A stretch of 64,000 bases of DNA from Pseudomonas fragi (GTDB lineage: Bacteria > Pseudomonadota > Gammaproteobacteria > Pseudomonadales > Pseudomonadaceae). The stretch is taken from the NCBI RefSeq assembly GCF_025426255.1, contig NZ_CP104861.1, forward strand, positions 2,728,001 to 2,792,000. Reading direction: 5' to 3'. Below are positions 63,138-64,000 of the stretch, in pieces (position 1 is the first letter of the stretch; each line of letters begins with the position of its first letter). The position numbers were made by a program, and so were the translations under genes. Under the pieces are notes generated by a model. The model was not told the DNA's origin and did not search any database. It was given only the letters and a program-made list of their open reading frames with translations.

Positions 63138-63992
63138 TCAAGCTTCGTAAGCAATGGTGTAGGTGTTACCGGAGCGCTTGATATGAGCAAAGCCGAGCGC
63201 GCCCAAGTGCATGCCCGCGATCATTAAGTTGTCTGAACTGGCAACATCCAGCAGCCTCGTTCGCGTGGCCGCTGATAGCAGCGGGTCCAGGTCGAAGGCA
63301 ATCGTGACATCAGGGCGCGCAATTTGAATTTGAGGAAAATGAACGATATCGCCCCACACCAGCAGGCTGCCCGCCGCGGATTCGAAGCGGTAACCGCAAT
63401 GCCCGACGGTATGCCCAGGCAATGGCATCGCGCTGATGCCAGGCAGTACATCATTAGTCGTGAGCGGACGCAGATTTTGCCGGTATCGCTCGAACACTCT
63501 TCGTGCCAATAGAAAATTGCCACGCGCTCGTTCACTGGCCTGGCCAAGGTGGCTATCGTCCTCCCAGAACGCTAGCTCTCGCGGGTCCACAACCAACTCA
63601 GCATTGGCGAAGGCCATTTCTCCCGATGCGTTCAACAAGCCACCGATGTGGTCGGGGTGCGCGTGGGTCAGCAGAATCGTGTCTATTTCGTCGGGTTGCA
63701 CGCCAGCCAATGCAAGATTGGTCAGCAACTCGCCGCCCCATTGATTGAATCCGCCGGCGCCAGCGTCGATCAGAATCGTTCGGCCACGCCCACGTACAAG
63801 ATAGCAATTGATATGAATCGACGCTGGCTCGCTGATTCCGGCGGCTAGCTGTAGCCGGACCGCCTCCGTTGGCGCGATGTTGGCGAGAAAATCCAGGCTC
63901 GCCCCCAAGTAGCCGTCGCTGATGGCGGTGATTGAAAACTCGCCGACTTGCTGGCTGGGGAGTCTCCAGCGATGTACGTCCACGTTACTCAT
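63138..63992 (-). CDS. Metallo-beta-lactamase-fold hydrolase
   Basis: A 284-residue MBL-fold protein. The zinc site is THAHPDHIGG (HxHxDH), with further ligands in PLPGHTVGHCGY and LVWGDIVHFPQI, so both zinc ions can be bound. No signal peptide is seen; INCYLVRGRGRTILIDAGAGG is the usual start of the fold. Members hydrolyse lactones, phosphotriesters or thioesters. It resembles the methyl-parathion-hydrolase/lactonase branch more than true beta-lactamases. The ATG at 63992 lies 8 nt from the window end, so upstream context is missing. Confidence 0.87.
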   Translation of the reverse strand: MSNVDVHRWRLPSQQVGEFSITAISDGYLGASLDFLANIAPTEAVRLQLAAGISEPASIHINCYLVRGRGRTILIDAGAGGFNQWGGELLTNLALAGVQPDEIDTILLTHAHPDHIGGLLNASGEMAFANAELVVDPRELAFWEDDSHLGQASERARGNFLLARRVFERYRQNLRPLTTNDVLPGISAMPLPGHTVGHCGYRFESAAGSLLVWGDIVHFPQIQIARPDVTIAFDLDPLLSAATRTRLLDVASSDNLMIAGMHLGALGFAHIKRSGNTYTIAYEA

Positions 63993-64000
63993 GACTGTAA

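Noticed and set aside
60306-63992. Integrated element with attachment repeats beside tRNA-Leu
   Set aside because: No second copy of the tRNA 3' end and no integrase in the window; kept only as a possible variable region.
1-64000. CRISPR arrays, IS elements and prophage modules
   Set aside because: No regularly spaced repeats, transposase genes or phage structural genes were seen in the window.

Overview
The window looks like a Pseudomonas chromosome, probably of the fluorescens lineage. The evidence is the gene content: a near-canonical XenA ene-reductase, the ptxS-kguEKTD 2-ketogluconate block with its TGAAACCGGTTTCA operators, punC/punR, a DUF1652 protein, REP-type palindromes built on GTAGC-type ends, and moderately high GC with short intergenic gaps. 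I cannot assign a species. No insertion sequence, prophage gene or CRISPR array is visible.

Layout. 1-1303: the end of an esterase and a short-chain dehydrogenase. 1450-15980: one large sugar island that I read as a complete D-apiose catabolic cluster. It holds a GntR/FadR regulator, a D-apionolactone lactonase split into two overlapping genes, a DUF2291 protein, a ribose-type ABC importer (ATPase, permease, binding protein), D-apiose dehydrogenase, D-apionate oxidoisomerase, 3-oxo-isoapionate decarboxylase, an L-erythrulose kinase (DhaKL fusion), two erythrulose-phosphate isomerases (TIM-like and RpiB-like) and an MFS carrier. The expected product is D-erythrose 4-phosphate. 16418-22326: an orphan thymidylate-kinase-like protein, a LysR/MFS-efflux divergent pair, an ArsR/xenA divergent pair, a glutathione transferase and a DJ-1/PfpI protein. 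22741-28647: an RND tripartite efflux operon in the order outer-membrane factor, adaptor, pump. 28764-31160: OsmC, GNAT, a small beta protein and a LysR regulator.

31270-38138: a phosphonate block, phnDCE, an iron-dependent alcohol dehydrogenase, an OPA-type transporter, a second related LysR regulator and phnX. The 2-aminoethylphosphonate transaminase phnW is absent, so the alcohol dehydrogenase may feed phosphonoacetaldehyde to PhnX from 2-hydroxyethylphosphonate. 38178-44619: a LysR gene, then ptxS and kguEKTD for 2-ketogluconate. 44620-48400: a polyamine-type binding protein, a cupin, an FAD amine oxidoreductase and an AraC regulator with an NTF2-like N-terminus. 48643-53410: DUF1652, a perfect 61-bp inverted repeat, gamma-glutamyltransferase and a UvrD-type helicase. 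53668-59915: pirin, punC/punR, LysE, a DUF4174 protein, DedA, and an EamA transporter with a histidine-rich tail.

60219-64000: tRNA-Leu(UAA) with its terminator, followed by a looser and probably variable stretch: about 450 bp without genes, an APH(6)-like aminoglycoside kinase, nested inverted repeats, a secreted alpha/beta hydrolase and a metallo-beta-lactamase-fold hydrolase. The most interesting points are the split lactonase, the phosphonate block without phnW, the amine cluster with its fused AraC regulator, and an orphan rightward terminator at 57420-57448 that may end a small RNA.
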